Below are positions 37,856-47,516 of a stretch of 64,000 nt of DNA, one piece after another (the stretch's first letter is position 1; each line of letters starts with the position of its first letter). This DNA is from Gilliamella apis. Lineage in GTDB: Bacteria; Pseudomonadota; Gammaproteobacteria; Enterobacterales; Orbaceae. The position numbers and the translations under genes were made by a program. The DNA lies in assembly GCF_030758615.1 (NCBI RefSeq), contig NZ_CP132381.1, positions 1,116,001 through 1,180,000 of the forward strand, given 5' to 3'. The notes below the pieces were generated by a model. That model searched no databases. It had not been told where the DNA came from and worked only from the letters and a program-made list of their open reading frames with translations.

Positions 37856-37890
37856 ATTCCGCCAATATAGTTGGCGGAATTTTTTATTTT
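37856..37890 (+). terminator. Rho-independent terminator between yfhM and pbpC
   Basis: ATTCCGCCAA (37856-37865) and TTGGCGGAAT (37871-37880) form a perfect 10-bp stem with a 5-base loop, followed by T/A tract to 37890. It means pbpC either depends on read-through or has its own promoter. Confidence 0.88.
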
Positions 37891-37924
37891 CGAATAAATT
37901 TAGCTGGGTAATATAATAACGATA

Positions 37925-40222
37925 ATGAAAAAGTTCTTTTGTAAACTATTTAAATTTTTGTTGGTATTACTAGTTTTATTTGTTGGTGGCTTTTTTGTTG
38001 CTGATTATCTTTTTCCATTATCTGTTTCACAAAATAAAACTACGCAAACTGTCGTTGCCGACGATGAAACTCCATTATGGCGATTTGCCGATAAAAATGG
38101 TATTTGGCGTTATTCGGTGAGCCTTGATGAAGTCCCAGATTATTATCTTGACGTTTTATTAAATTATGAGGATCGTTATTTTTACGATCATATCGGTATT
38201 AATCCCATTTCTTTACTGCGTGCTGCTTGGCAAAATATATCTAATGATAGAATTGTGTCTGGAGGTAGTACCATTTCAATGCAAGTGGCTCGGTTATTAT
38301 ATCCTCATGATCGAACATTGTTTGGCAAGTTAAAACAGATCTTTCGCACTTTTCAACTAGAATTGCATTATAGCAAAAAAGAAATACTCACTTTATATAT
38401 TAATCACGCACCTTATGGTGGCACAATTGAAGGTATAGGTGCTGCAAGCTGGTCTTATTTTGGTAAACAGCCCAAAGCATTAACCCGTAGTGAGGCAGTT
38501 TTATTAGCTGTGTTACCGCAAGCGCCTAGTAGGTTACGACCAGATAGGTTTCCTGAAAGAGCTAAGCAAGCTCGTGACAAAGTTCTAGATAGATTAGCTG
38601 AATATCAAGTGTGGTCAAATGACTTGATTGAACAAGTACGCCGTGATGAGGTTTGGGTTTATCCACGAAAGGCCCCTCAGTTGGCTCCATTATTAGCTTA
38701 TCGCTTAAAACAACAATATCCTAATGAGGATATTATTCATTCAACCATTGATGTGTCTCTCCAATATAATTTAGAAGATTTAGCTGTTAATCGTAAAAAT
38801 CAATTACCACCTAAATCATCATTGGCTATTTTAGTTGTTGATCATACTGATATGACTGTAAAAGGCTATGTAGGTTCGGCTGATTTTAATGATAAAGAAC
38901 GTTTTGGCCAGATTGATATGATTAGGGCATTACGTTCTCCGGGTTCTACATTAAAACCGTTTATTTATGCTTTTGCTATTGATGATGGTATGATTCATTC
39001 TGAATCTTTACTGCAAGATGTTCCTCGTATTACCTCAGATTATCGACCCACTAATTTCGATGAAGGTTTTTATGGTCCAGTTAGTGCATCAGAGGCACTA
39101 AGTAAATCACTGAACTTACCCGCAGTTCAATTAATCGAATTATATGGTCCAAAGCGCTTCAGCGCCAAACTGGCAGGTATTGGTTTGCCTTTATCTTCTA
39201 TAGCTAATGAACCGAACATTTCTTATATATTAGGCGGCGCTTCATTAAGAATGGATAATCTTGTTAGTGCTTATAGTGCATTTGCTAGGCATGGTGAGGT
39301 GAGTCCGTTACGTTTCACTAAAAAGGAACCATTAATAAATAAACCACTTATTTCTGATGGTAGTGCTTGGATAACAAGGCAAATGCTAATTAATAGTAAT
39401 CTGTTAGCTTATAAAACGGGTACCAGTTATGGCTATCGGGATGCTTGGGCGGTTGGAGTTAATTCAAGATACTTAATTGGTGTTTGGGTTGGGCGACCGG
39501 ACGGTACACCTGTTGCTGGACAATATGGTTCAATATCTGCAATGCCAATTTTGCAACAAGTTAATTCGATACTTTTAAATAGAGAAAATCGTTTAAATCG
39601 ACTTATTACTTCTAATAAAAAACCAGAATCAGTCTCTTCTATGAAAATTTGTTGGCCATTAGGACAACCCCTTCCTGAATCAGATGCGAATTGTCATCGA
39701 CAAAAAACAGCATGGATATTGGATAAAATGGTACCACCAACATTAAGTACTTATAGCGAATTGAAAAACAATATTTACCGTTCTGGTTGGATAAATATTT
39801 GGGTTAATGCGCGAGGGGAACGTGTCGCAGCTGATTGTTTAGGCGCGCAAAAAAAACAGGTAGCATTATGGCCTGTTTCGTTAGAAAACTGGTTATTAAC
39901 TAAAGAACGAAGACAATCGATATTACCGCCTATCGATAAAACGTGTCCTATAATGGGTAAAGATATTTTTACTTCACTTAATATTGTTGGGCTACGTGAT
40001 AAACAATTAATTAGAGCATTGCCGGGCGTTTATCAAGTGACTGTTGATCTTACTCCGGAAGGTGGTTATGGAGAGAAATGGTGGTTTTTAGATGGCGAAT
40101 TAGTGGCTAATTCTCAAAATAATGAAAAAATAGCTTTAACAGTGACCAAAAAAGGGAAACATCGTTTATTATTATTAGATGAAAGCGGTCAAATTGTTCG
40201 ATTAACTTTTATATCAGATTAA
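37925..40222 (+). CDS. pbpC: penicillin-binding protein 1C
   Basis: Bifunctional peptidoglycan enzyme anchored in the inner membrane by one N-terminal helix (about residues 9-31). Glycosyltransferase motifs: NYEDRYFYDHIGINP near 79 and GGSTISMQVARLL near 115 (catalytic Glu in the first). Transpeptidase motifs: Ser in SPGSTLKPF (SxxK), SKSLN (SxN) and YKTGTS (KTG). The C-terminal BiPBP domain follows, rich in W and ending near 765. Length matches E. coli PBP1C (770). ndk follows after 15 bases. Confidence 0.96.
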   Translation: MKKFFCKLFKFLLVLLVLFVGGFFVADYLFPLSVSQNKTTQTVVADDETPLWRFADKNGIWRYSVSLDEVPDYYLDVLLNYEDRYFYDHIGINPISLLRAAWQNISNDRIVSGGSTISMQVARLLYPHDRTLFGKLKQIFRTFQLELHYSKKEILTLYINHAPYGGTIEGIGAASWSYFGKQPKALTRSEAVLLAVLPQAPSRLRPDRFPERAKQARDKVLDRLAEYQVWSNDLIEQVRRDEVWVYPRKAPQLAPLLAYRLKQQYPNEDIIHSTIDVSLQYNLEDLAVNRKNQLPPKSSLAILVVDHTDMTVKGYVGSADFNDKERFGQIDMIRALRSPGSTLKPFIYAFAIDDGMIHSESLLQDVPRITSDYRPTNFDEGFYGPVSASEALSKSLNLPAVQLIELYGPKRFSAKLAGIGLPLSSIANEPNISYILGGASLRMDNLVSAYSAFARHGEVSPLRFTKKEPLINKPLISDGSAWITRQMLINSNLLAYKTGTSYGYRDAWAVGVNSRYLIGVWVGRPDGTPVAGQYGSISAMPILQQVNSILLNRENRLNRLITSNKKPESVSSMKICWPLGQPLPESDANCHRQKTAWILDKMVPPTLSTYSELKNNIYRSGWINIWVNARGERVAADCLGAQKKQVALWPVSLENWLLTKERRQSILPPIDKTCPIMGKDIFTSLNIVGLRDKQLIRALPGVYQVTVDLTPEGGYGEKWWFLDGELVANSQNNEKIALTVTKKGKHRLLLLDESGQIVRLTFISD

Positions 40223-40237
40223 TAAAGGAACTCTCGC

Positions 40238-40660
40238 ATGGCTATACAACGCACTTTATCAATCATTAAACCCAATGCTGTTAAAAAACAAGTTATAGGT
40301 GAGATTGAAACTCGAATATCAAAAGCAAAACTCAAAATCATTGCTATGAAAATGATCAAGTTGACAAAGTCTCAAGCTGAAGGCTTTTATGCTGAACATC
40401 AAGATAAACTTTTTTTTGATAAATTAGTTAATTTTATGATTTCAGGGCCAATAGTTGTGCAAGTGCTGGAAGGTGAAGATGCTATTAACCAATATCGCCA
40501 ATTGATGGGTGTTACGGATTTAAGTAAAGCCGAACAAGGAACGTTGAGAGCTGATTTTGCCGATAACACTACTGAAAATGCCGTACATGGTTCAGACTCT
40601 ATTTCATCAGCGGAAAGAGAGATTGCCTACTTTTTTGTAGATAGTGAAATAGTTGGATAA
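40238..40660 (+). CDS. ndk: nucleoside diphosphate kinase
   Basis: Balances nucleoside triphosphate pools by phosphate transfer. The 140 residues open with the [13 protein letters not shown] signature, and the phospho-histidine is His117 in NAVHGSDS. A typical AAAGGAACT ribosome site lies before the ATG. The yfhM-pbpC-ndk order is conserved in enterobacteria. Confidence 0.97.
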   Translation: MAIQRTLSIIKPNAVKKQVIGEIETRISKAKLKIIAMKMIKLTKSQAEGFYAEHQDKLFFDKLVNFMISGPIVVQVLEGEDAINQYRQLMGVTDLSKAEQGTLRADFADNTTENAVHGSDSISSAEREIAYFFVDSEIVG

Positions 40661-40679
40661 TTGCTGAATAAAGCAAATA

Positions 40680-40722
40680 TCACAGATAAATAAATTTTAT
40701 GATTTTTCAAATTTATCTGTGA
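40680..40722. terminator. bidirectional hairpin between ndk and a DeoR gene
   Basis: TCACAGATAAAT (40680-40691) pairs perfectly with ATTTATCTGTGA (40711-40722) around an AT-rich 19-base loop. It sits between convergent genes, so it may stop transcripts from both sides, although a pure T tract is lacking. Confidence 0.55.
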
Positions 40723-40728
40723 CTTATA

Positions 40729-41490
40729 TTAACTGGCAATATGTAACTTAAATGGTTGGCTTTGAAGATGTTGTACTGTTTCGATATCTAAATGGTTATC
40801 GGTGATAATATCGGTAAAACGATTAAGTGGTATGGAAGTAAATAAAGAATAAGAATTGTATTTACTGCTATCCGCAACAAGCACTACTTTATCAGCCTTT
40901 TGAGCAAATCCTGCTTTAATTAATGCTTTGTCTTCTGTTGGTGCGGTTACCCCTTTACTTAAACTCCAGGAATTACAACTTACAAACGCAATATCGGGAT
41001 TAATTTGTAGAAGTAATGAACGTCCATGTTCACCAATGCATGATTGGCTACTATCATCAATTTTACCGCCAATGATGGTTACTTCAATCTGTTTAAACTC
41101 AGATAAAAAAAGTGCAATATGCAAATCTGATGTAATGACTCTGACAGGCATTTGGGTAATTCTTTTAGCTATTTCCAAAGTTGTTGTCCCTGCATCAAGC
41201 GCTATTGAGTCGCCAGCTTTAATAAGATCGGCTGCAACATCTGCAATAAGCTGTTTTTCACTAAAATTTTTATGAATTTTTTCAGATGTAGTTGGTTGGC
41301 TAGGAATAAAACGATTTAAAGTAACGCCGCCATGTGTCCGACTGATTACGCCTTGTTGATCTAATTTAATTAAATCGCGGCGAATAGTAGCAGGAGAGGC
41401 TTCAGTAGCTATAACTAACTCTTCGACTGTGACTAAGTTATGAATCTTAAGATAATCCATGATTTGATCGAGTCGATTGTATTTTCCCAC
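40729..41490 (-). CDS. DeoR/GlpR-family regulator of the sugar-acid cluster
   Basis: A 253-residue DeoR repressor. N-terminal helix-turn-helix (LVIATEASPATIRRDLIKLDQQG near 23, split as EASPATIRRDLIKL) and a sugar-phosphate sensor domain (LDAGTTTLEIAKRI, IIGGKIDDSSQSCIG, KVVLVADSSKYNSYSLF). It is transcribed with pdxA2-like and kinase genes upstream (45 bases from the former), so it is most likely the local repressor, acting at the TGATT-N6-AATCA sites at 43862 and 43956. Inducer unknown. Confidence 0.9.
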   Translation of the reverse strand: MGKYNRLDQIMDYLKIHNLVTVEELVIATEASPATIRRDLIKLDQQGVISRTHGGVTLNRFIPSQPTTSEKIHKNFSEKQLIADVAADLIKAGDSIALDAGTTTLEIAKRITQMPVRVITSDLHIALFLSEFKQIEVTIIGGKIDDSSQSCIGEHGRSLLLQINPDIAFVSCNSWSLSKGVTAPTEDKALIKAGFAQKADKVVLVADSSKYNSYSLFTSIPLNRFTDIITDNHLDIETVQHLQSQPFKLHIAS

Positions 41491-41535
41491 TGAAAATTCC
41501 CCTTTCTATTTTTCTAAGTTTATTAATATTGTTAA

Positions 41536-42516
41536 CTAAGATAACAGTTCCGCTAATCGGATTGATTCTATCATACTATCGGCTTTTGCAATACCTTGCC
41601 ATGCAATATCAAATGCTGTGCCATGATCGGCTGATGTTCTAATAAATGGTAGTCCGGCTGCGATATTTACCCCATCATAAAAACCTAATAATTTAAGGGG
41701 AATATGACCTTGATCGTGGTACATTGCAACAACCATATCAAATTTACCTTGATGGGCTTGTAAAAATACTGTATCGGGTGCACATGGACCAATGGCATCA
41801 ATGCCACAAAGTTGCATTTTTTCAATAGCTGGTGTAACAAATTTTATTTCTTCATCACCAAACAGCCCATGTTCTCCTGCGTGAGGGTTAACGCCAGCTA
41901 CAGCAATTTTGGGCGCAGAAATTCCTACTTTTTTAAGAAAATCATCAGCAATTTTAATAACTTTTTCAATTCTATCACTACTTAATTTATCCAAAAAGTT
42001 TCTTAATGAAACGTGAGTGGTAACATGAATCACTTTTAGTGAATCAGTATAAAGTACCATAGCGACATCTTTACTATTAGTGAGCTTCGCTAACAACTCA
42101 GTATGTCCTGGATACATGTGTCCTGCTGAGTGTAGTGCCTCTTTGTTTAGCGGTGCTGTTGCAATAGCTTTAACTTCGCCTGCAAGTGCTAATTCAGTTG
42201 CTTTTTTTACACATCGATAAGCTAGATCACCAGCTTGTGGTTGAATTTTTCCAGGTTGTAATGAATCGATATCTTCCAATTTTATATCAATTATATTAAT
42301 CACATTTTTTGAGAAATCAGCCTCGTTCACGCTATTAATAACATTAAAATTAACATCGCTAAATAATCCCATTTTTAATTGTTTTTTTAATAAATCAGCC
42401 GAACCAATTACAATCGAATGTATATTTTTTACAATATCTGATTGTAGTGCTTTGACAATAATTTCCGGTCCGATTCCAGCCGGATCTCCCATAGTTATCG
42501 CTATGATTTTTGACAC
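41536..42516 (-). CDS. PdxA2-family 4-phospho-D-threonate/erythronate dehydrogenase
   Basis: NAD-dependent oxidative decarboxylase of the PdxA family. The 326 residues show MGDPAGIGPEIIVKAL at 8-23, APLNKEALHSAGHMYPGHTELLA near 128 (as APLNKEALHSAGH and PGHTELLA), the metal-site VNPHAGEHGLFG near 205 and MYHDQGHIPLKLLGF near 265. True PdxA makes vitamin B6, but here it is adjacent to a four-carbon acid-sugar kinase, the setting in which PdxA2 converts 4-phospho-D-threonate or D-erythronate to dihydroxyacetone phosphate and CO2. Twelve bases from the kinase stop, so translation is coupled. Confidence 0.9.
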   Translation of the reverse strand: MSKIIAITMGDPAGIGPEIIVKALQSDIVKNIHSIVIGSADLLKKQLKMGLFSDVNFNVINSVNEADFSKNVINIIDIKLEDIDSLQPGKIQPQAGDLAYRCVKKATELALAGEVKAIATAPLNKEALHSAGHMYPGHTELLAKLTNSKDVAMVLYTDSLKVIHVTTHVSLRNFLDKLSSDRIEKVIKIADDFLKKVGISAPKIAVAGVNPHAGEHGLFGDEEIKFVTPAIEKMQLCGIDAIGPCAPDTVFLQAHQGKFDMVVAMYHDQGHIPLKLLGFYDGVNIAAGLPFIRTSADHGTAFDIAWQGIAKADSMIESIRLAELLS

Positions 42517-42528
42517 AATTTATCTCCT

Positions 42529-43791
42529 TTAAATAAATCTTAATGCTTTTAAAAAAATATCTTTTGTTCCAAATCCACCGGCTTTAGTAAATATTTTATA
42601 ATCTAAAATTTCATGGCTTAATAATCTACCGTAAGGGACTCCTTCACAAACTTGTCCCTCGATTGTAAAACCTATCGCACCTAAAGATTTAGCAATGGAA
42701 ATAGCTACATCCCCACCAGTTAAAAATAAATTATTAAACTTTATGTTTTTAACTAATAATCCTAAACCACTACAGATTTTTTCACCTAGTTCGGTTCTTG
42801 ATAATTGATATTGTTGGCAATACAAATCGATTTTTTCTCGTTCTTGCTTATTGGTACTGGTTCTGACAATACAATGTTGATTATTATCAAGTATTTTTTG
42901 AATTTTATTTTTATATGTTATTAACGTAGTTGCTGATAGTTCTGGTAATAAATCTGATATTTTTAGATCTATTACATTCCAGTTATTATCATGTTGAATG
43001 GTATAATTTATCTGTTGTTGAGTAATTTCGCTCATTGATCCTGCCATGACTAACATTGGTTTTTTACTTAGTCTTTCTGATTTTGGTTTTTTTTCTGTCA
43101 TTGATGGCGAAAGGAATTCAACTAATCCAGCCGAGCCTACTAGTAAAACTTTATCTAGTAATCCTTGAGTTTGTTCTATAATCGTTTTTAAATCATGATT
43201 TGTTTCAGCATCGATTATGATGATCTTAGTTCCTTGAGTTGCAAAGTTTTCAATACATTTTGCTATTTGATGAGTTCTTACTTTATCTATATTGATTTCT
43301 TCACATGGATAATCTGTTTGCTGTTTTATAATTGTTTTTATATGGGATGAACAAATAGGTGTTTTAGGATCAGTGGCAAATTCGGTGTTGATTAGTTCAA
43401 TACCATTAACATAGCATTTACCATTTTTAGTAATACGATTCATATTAGGAAAAGCTGGTATAACTAAAGCAAATTTAATTTGAGTTGTTGCCAGTAATGT
43501 TTCTATTTCCCCACCTATATTACCACGCAGAGTTGAATCAATTTTTTTATAAATAGGTTGTAAATGTCGGTTATTTAAAACAACTTGCTTAATTCTATTT
43601 TGGGCTTCATGATATTCGATTGCTCTACTTTCAGTATTAACAACCATAACTTTTTTATCATTAATATGAGTTTTTAAAGGCTGTATAGATCGCCAATCAA
43701 AAACAACATCAACAGTGAATCCTTTCTTAACAAATTGTACACCAGCGTCATTAGAACCAGTGAAATCGTCTGCAATTATTAACCTTACCAT
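42529..43791 (-). CDS. four-carbon acid-sugar kinase (DtnK/OtnK family)
   Basis: Phosphorylates the 4-hydroxyl of a C4 sugar acid such as D-threonate, D-erythronate or 3-oxo-tetronate. The 420 residues (DUF1537 family) open with IADDFTGSNDAGVQFVKKG; YKKIDSTLRGNIGGEIETLL near 87 and the C-terminal nucleotide-binding LFLTGGDVAISI near 358 are the family signatures. Starts the minus-strand arm of the cluster; its product is expected to feed the dehydrogenase encoded next. Substrate cannot be read from sequence. Confidence 0.88.
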   Translation of the reverse strand: MVRLIIADDFTGSNDAGVQFVKKGFTVDVVFDWRSIQPLKTHINDKKVMVVNTESRAIEYHEAQNRIKQVVLNNRHLQPIYKKIDSTLRGNIGGEIETLLATTQIKFALVIPAFPNMNRITKNGKCYVNGIELINTEFATDPKTPICSSHIKTIIKQQTDYPCEEINIDKVRTHQIAKCIENFATQGTKIIIIDAETNHDLKTIIEQTQGLLDKVLLVGSAGLVEFLSPSMTEKKPKSERLSKKPMLVMAGSMSEITQQQINYTIQHDNNWNVIDLKISDLLPELSATTLITYKNKIQKILDNNQHCIVRTSTNKQEREKIDLYCQQYQLSRTELGEKICSGLGLLVKNIKFNNLFLTGGDVAISIAKSLGAIGFTIEGQVCEGVPYGRLLSHEILDYKIFTKAGGFGTKDIFLKALRFI

Positions 43792-43857
43792 TGACTAATC
43801 TTACTCAAAAAAAACTATTTTTAGGATTATACCGATTATTTAATCAAAAAAACAATA

Positions 43858-43881
43858 AAAATGATTAAAATAAATCATTTT
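43858..43881. promoter_or_regulatory. operator-like palindrome 1 (candidate DeoR site)
   Basis: AAAATGATT (43858-43866) and AATCATTTT (43873-43881) form a perfect inverted repeat with a 6-base centre. Its core TGATT-N6-AATCA recurs at 43956-43971, 94 bases away. Confidence 0.5.
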
Positions 43882-43889
43882 AATCATAA

Positions 43890-43905
43890 TGTGATCTGGA
43901 TCATA
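43890..43905. promoter_or_regulatory. CRP-like site
   Basis: TGTGATCTGGATCATA matches TGTGA-N6-TCACA with one mismatch. Placed between the two arms of the divergent cluster, it suggests carbon-catabolite control. Confidence 0.55.
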
Positions 43906-43955
43906 GTTTTGTAATATTAAAATTGATCAATTATCTAACTTAAAATAACATTAAA

Positions 43956-43971
43956 TGATTAAATTAAATCA
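43956..43971. promoter_or_regulatory. operator-like palindrome 2 (candidate DeoR site)
   Basis: TGATTAAATTAAATCA, the same TGATT-N6-AATCA core as at 43862-43877. Two identical-core sites flanking a CRP-like site between divergent operons is a common repression layout. A further 10-bp palindrome, ATTGATCAAT, is at 43922-43931. Confidence 0.5.
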
Positions 43972-44018
43972 ATATGATTTTTAATACTCATTTAAATTGC
44001 AATCGATTGGAGCTAACT

Positions 44019-45155
44019 ATGCACATTAACAGTACTGTCTTAAGTGGACAAGGTGTATTAAATGATCTTAATTTTCTATTCAAACAACATCGTCATGTCA
44101 TATTTATGACTGATAAAAATATTATTAATTTACCAGTTGTAACTAAATTGATAAAAACACTTGTAGATACGGTTCATCATTTCACTCTCATTGATGATAT
44201 TCCACCAGAGCCTAGTCATCATGATGTCATAAATTTATTAAATCGAATGAAAATAGCTAATGCTGATCTAGTTGTTGGTGTCGGTGGAGGTAGTGTTCTT
44301 GATGTTGCTAAATTAATTTCAGTGTTATGTGCTAAAGAGAATCAATTGACTCTTGAACAATTATTGGCAGGTGTGAAACCTTCTAAACGATGTACTTCCA
44401 TTCTTATCCCTACTACGGCGGGAACAGGTTCCGAAGCAACTCCAAATGCTATTTTGGCTATTCCTGAAAAATCTACCAAACAAGGCATCATTTCACCAGT
44501 TATGTTGCCTGATTATGTGTGTTTGATTCCAGAATTAACTATTTCTATGCCAAATCATATTGCGGCCTCTACAGGTATTGATGCTTTGTGTCATTTAATT
44601 GAATGCTTTACAGCCAGTATAGCCAATCCGGTTGGTGATAATTATGCCTTAATAGGTATGGATAAATTATTTAAGTTTCTTGAGAGATCAGTAAATGATA
44701 AAACTGATTTAGAAGCAAAACTGAATATGCTTTGGGCTTCATATTATGGTGGTGCTGCGATTGCCCATTCAGGTACACATCTAGTTCACGCTATGTCATA
44801 TCCTCTAGGTGGTAAATACCATATTCCTCATGGTGTGGCAAATGCCATTCTACTAGTTCCTTGTATGGAGTTTGTTCGTGACGCGGTGGTTGAAAAATTT
44901 GCACAAGCTTATGACTTATTGCCAGATGCAAACCTAAATTTAACTAATGAAGAAAAATCGCATGCATTAGTCAGTTACTTTAAAGATTTAGTCGGTCGTT
45001 TAGCACTACCTACAAAGTTACAAGAACTTAATATCTCGCCACAAGATTTACCCTATCTTGTTGATTCAGCTTTAGAAGTGAAACGTTTAATGAATAACGT
45101 TCCTAAACAAGTTACCAAACAAGATGTTTTAGCTATTTATCAATCACTTTTATAG
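44019..45155 (+). CDS. iron-containing alcohol dehydrogenase
   Basis: NAD(P)-dependent group III alcohol dehydrogenase. The start is set by GATTGGAG six bases before the ATG at 44019 (378 residues); an earlier ATG at 43974 lacks one. NAD motif GVGGGSVLDVAKL near 85, STGIDALCHLIECF near 185 with metal Asp and His, and the metal His pair in SGTHLVHAMSYPLGGKYHIPHG near 248 (as HLVHAMSYPLGG and YHIPHG) are present. In this cluster it could reduce the aldehyde released by the aldolase or oxidise a sugar alcohol. It opens the plus-strand arm, 26 bases before the aldolase. Confidence 0.92.
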   Translation: MHINSTVLSGQGVLNDLNFLFKQHRHVIFMTDKNIINLPVVTKLIKTLVDTVHHFTLIDDIPPEPSHHDVINLLNRMKIANADLVVGVGGGSVLDVAKLISVLCAKENQLTLEQLLAGVKPSKRCTSILIPTTAGTGSEATPNAILAIPEKSTKQGIISPVMLPDYVCLIPELTISMPNHIAASTGIDALCHLIECFTASIANPVGDNYALIGMDKLFKFLERSVNDKTDLEAKLNMLWASYYGGAAIAHSGTHLVHAMSYPLGGKYHIPHGVANAILLVPCMEFVRDAVVEKFAQAYDLLPDANLNLTNEEKSHALVSYFKDLVGRLALPTKLQELNISPQDLPYLVDSALEVKRLMNNVPKQVTKQDVLAIYQSLL

Positions 45156-45181
45156 ACAATCCTACTCTTGGAGTAAAAATT

Positions 45182-46060
45182 ATGAGCAAAAAAATAGAAG
45201 GAATTTTAACCGCCATTGTCACAACGTTTGATGAAAATGGGGATTTTTGTCCAAAAAGAATGCGTAAACAGGTTCAACGCCAATTAAATCATGGTAATAG
45301 TGTTTTTTGTAATGGTACCAATGGTGAATTTTTTGTTTTAACCCAGCAAGAAAAGATCAAAGTTACTGAGGTTTGCGTCGATGAAGTATCTGGACGTTCT
45401 CCTGTAATGTCTCACATCGGTGAAATTTCAACCCGAGAAACCATAAAATTAGGTAAGCAAATCGAAAAATTAGGCGTAGATGCTGTATCAGTAATAGCGC
45501 CATATTTTATTCCATTAAAACAAGAAGAACTCATCTATCATTATTCAACAATTGCAGATGCACTAACCGTTCCTGTTTATCTATATAACATTCCAGCCAG
45601 AACAGGTAACACCATTTTACCAGAAACAGCCGCCAAACTTGCCGAACATCCTAATATTGCTGGTATCAAGGACAGTGCAGGAAGTGCCGAAAGTTTGCAA
45701 GCCTTTCTTGATGTAGCAAAAAGCTTAGATAACTTTGATGTATTAACCGGTCCTGATTCATTGATATATCAAGGATTTGTTGGTGGTGCAGTTGGTTCGA
45801 TTTCTGGGCTTGCTAATGTTGCACCGGGTTATATCAATGCTATCTGGAAAAACTTTAAAGCAGGTGACCTTGATAAATCTAAAGCAGCTCAGGATGCTGT
45901 AGGTGATTTAAGGAAAAATTTATATGCAACTGTATTCTCTCCGGCAGCAGTGAAAAAAGCGTTAACACTAATGGGAGAAGAAGTTGGTGTAAGTCGTTAT
46001 CCAATCCAGTTTTCAGATGATCACATTGCAACCATTAAAACCATTGTGAATCATTTATAA
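45182..46060 (+). CDS. DHDPS-family sugar-acid aldolase
   Basis: Class I (Schiff-base) aldolase of the DapA/NanA/YagE superfamily, which releases pyruvate from 2-keto-3-deoxy sugar acids or from sialic acid. The 292 residues have the pyruvate-binding GTNGEFF near 41, catalytic Tyr in VYLYNIPARTGN near 135 and Schiff-base Lys in AGIKDSAGS near 163. A lysine-pathway DapA is unlikely because of the context: symporter, sialidase-like protein and YhcH protein follow. The substrate is not readable; NanA-type GSTGE is replaced by GTNGE. Confidence 0.88.
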   Translation: MSKKIEGILTAIVTTFDENGDFCPKRMRKQVQRQLNHGNSVFCNGTNGEFFVLTQQEKIKVTEVCVDEVSGRSPVMSHIGEISTRETIKLGKQIEKLGVDAVSVIAPYFIPLKQEELIYHYSTIADALTVPVYLYNIPARTGNTILPETAAKLAEHPNIAGIKDSAGSAESLQAFLDVAKSLDNFDVLTGPDSLIYQGFVGGAVGSISGLANVAPGYINAIWKNFKAGDLDKSKAAQDAVGDLRKNLYATVFSPAAVKKALTLMGEEVGVSRYPIQFSDDHIATIKTIVNHL

Positions 46061-46100
46061 CAAATATTTAACATGTAATTATAAGAAATAAAGGTGATAT

Positions 46101-47504
46101 ATGCATTACTTTGGAACAATGGACACAATAATAATTGTTAGTATTGTTGTCCTTTATATATTAGCTACCTCATGGATGACTTATTTTTTAAGAAGTAAAA
46201 ATAATAGTGATTTCATGGAAGGTTCTCGAGCTGTACCGGCGATAGTTGTTGGGATATTACTAATGACTGAGTATATTGGTGCAAAATCAACAATTGGCAC
46301 AGCACAATCAGCGTTTGATAATGGGATTGCTGCATCATGGTCTGTAATTGGTGCTGCTATTGGTTTCCCACTTTTTGGATTATTGTTAGTAAAAAAAATC
46401 TATAATACTGGTGAAATTACTATTTCAGCTGCAATTGCTCAAAAATATGGTAATTCTACTAAGAATTTGATATCGATTATCATGATTTATGCATTAATAC
46501 TTGTTAATGTTGGTAACTATATTAGTGGAGCGGCTGCAATTTCAACTGTGTTACAAATTTCATTGCCTGTGGCAGCATTTATTACTGCAGTAGTCAGTAC
46601 CTTTTATTTTGCCTTTGGCGGTTTGAAAGGTGTTGCATATGTAACAATCGTTCATAGTGGTGTGAAATATTTTGGGGTGTTATTTATCTTAGGAACGGCT
46701 TTATACCTTACCGATGGTTTTGCTCCAATGATCGAACAAATGCCACCTCATTATTGGACATGGGATGGTTCAATTGGTGCAGGTACTATTTTTGCATGGC
46801 TAATCGGAACAATTGGTTCAATATTTTGTACGCAGTTTGTTATTCAAGCAATTTCATCAACAAAAGATGCTAAATCGGCTAAACGTGCTTGCTGGTATGC
46901 CTTCTTTTTCTGCTTACCTATTGCGATTGCGATTGCGGTTATTGGGGTATGTGCGAAATTTCTTCATCCAGATATTAAAAGCTTGTATGCGTTACCAGTA
47001 TTTATTCAAGATATGAATCCTTTTATGGCTGGGATTATTACTACCTCATTAGTTGCTTCTATTTTTATCAGTGTGAGTACTGTTGCTCTAGCGATTGCAT
47101 CATTAATCGTTAAAGATTTTTATGTTCCATACTTTAAACCAACGCAAGAAAAAGAATTTAAAGCGACAAAAGTCATCTCAGTTATTGTTGGATTTGCTCC
47201 GCTCTTGTTAGTTTTAGCCTTTCCTGAGGTCTTAAAGCTTTCTTTCTTTACTCGAGCAATTAGGTTGTCTATAACTATAGTTGCAATGATAGCGTTCTAT
47301 TTACCATTCTTAAACAGTACTCGAGCTGCTAATATGGCATTAATTGGTGCCGCTGTTATCACCTCTACTTGGTTCTATTGTGGTGATCCATTAGGAATTA
47401 ACAATATGTATGTTGCGTTACTTTCTCCAGCCATCATTATGTTGTTAGACAAATTATTCATCAGTCCTTTTGTAAAAGAAAAAACAAAAGCGGATTCTTT
47501 ATAA
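46101..47504 (+). CDS. sodium:solute symporter (SSS family)
   Basis: Inner-membrane Na+-coupled importer. The 467 residues have about 12-13 hydrophobic segments; the N-terminal FMEGSRAVPAIVVGILLMTEYIGAKSTIGTAQ region (seen as EGSRAVPAIVVGIL and TEYIGAKSTIGTAQ) and AFGGLKGVAYVTIVHSGVK near 170 are typical of SSS carriers. Sialic-acid transporters such as SiaT/NanT-like symporters belong to this family; placement between aldolase and sialidase-like genes suggests it imports the pathway substrate. About 40 bases separate it from the aldolase, and 12 from the next gene. Confidence 0.9.
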   Translation: MHYFGTMDTIIIVSIVVLYILATSWMTYFLRSKNNSDFMEGSRAVPAIVVGILLMTEYIGAKSTIGTAQSAFDNGIAASWSVIGAAIGFPLFGLLLVKKIYNTGEITISAAIAQKYGNSTKNLISIIMIYALILVNVGNYISGAAAISTVLQISLPVAAFITAVVSTFYFAFGGLKGVAYVTIVHSGVKYFGVLFILGTALYLTDGFAPMIEQMPPHYWTWDGSIGAGTIFAWLIGTIGSIFCTQFVIQAISSTKDAKSAKRACWYAFFFCLPIAIAIAVIGVCAKFLHPDIKSLYALPVFIQDMNPFMAGIITTSLVASIFISVSTVALAIASLIVKDFYVPYFKPTQEKEFKATKVISVIVGFAPLLLVLAFPEVLKLSFFTRAIRLSITIVAMIAFYLPFLNSTRAANMALIGAAVITSTWFYCGDPLGINNMYVALLSPAIIMLLDKLFISPFVKEKTKADSL

Positions 47505-47516
47505 GGAGATAAATTA

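Noticed and set aside
40928..41275. 115-codon plus-strand frame opposite the DeoR gene
   Set aside because: Lies wholly antisense to a well-supported conserved regulator and has no homology-like motif.
45182..46060. Aldolase as the lysine-pathway DapA
   Set aside because: Shares YNIPARTG and Lys motif with DapA, but the operon context is sugar uptake and breakdown; the assignment is left at superfamily level.
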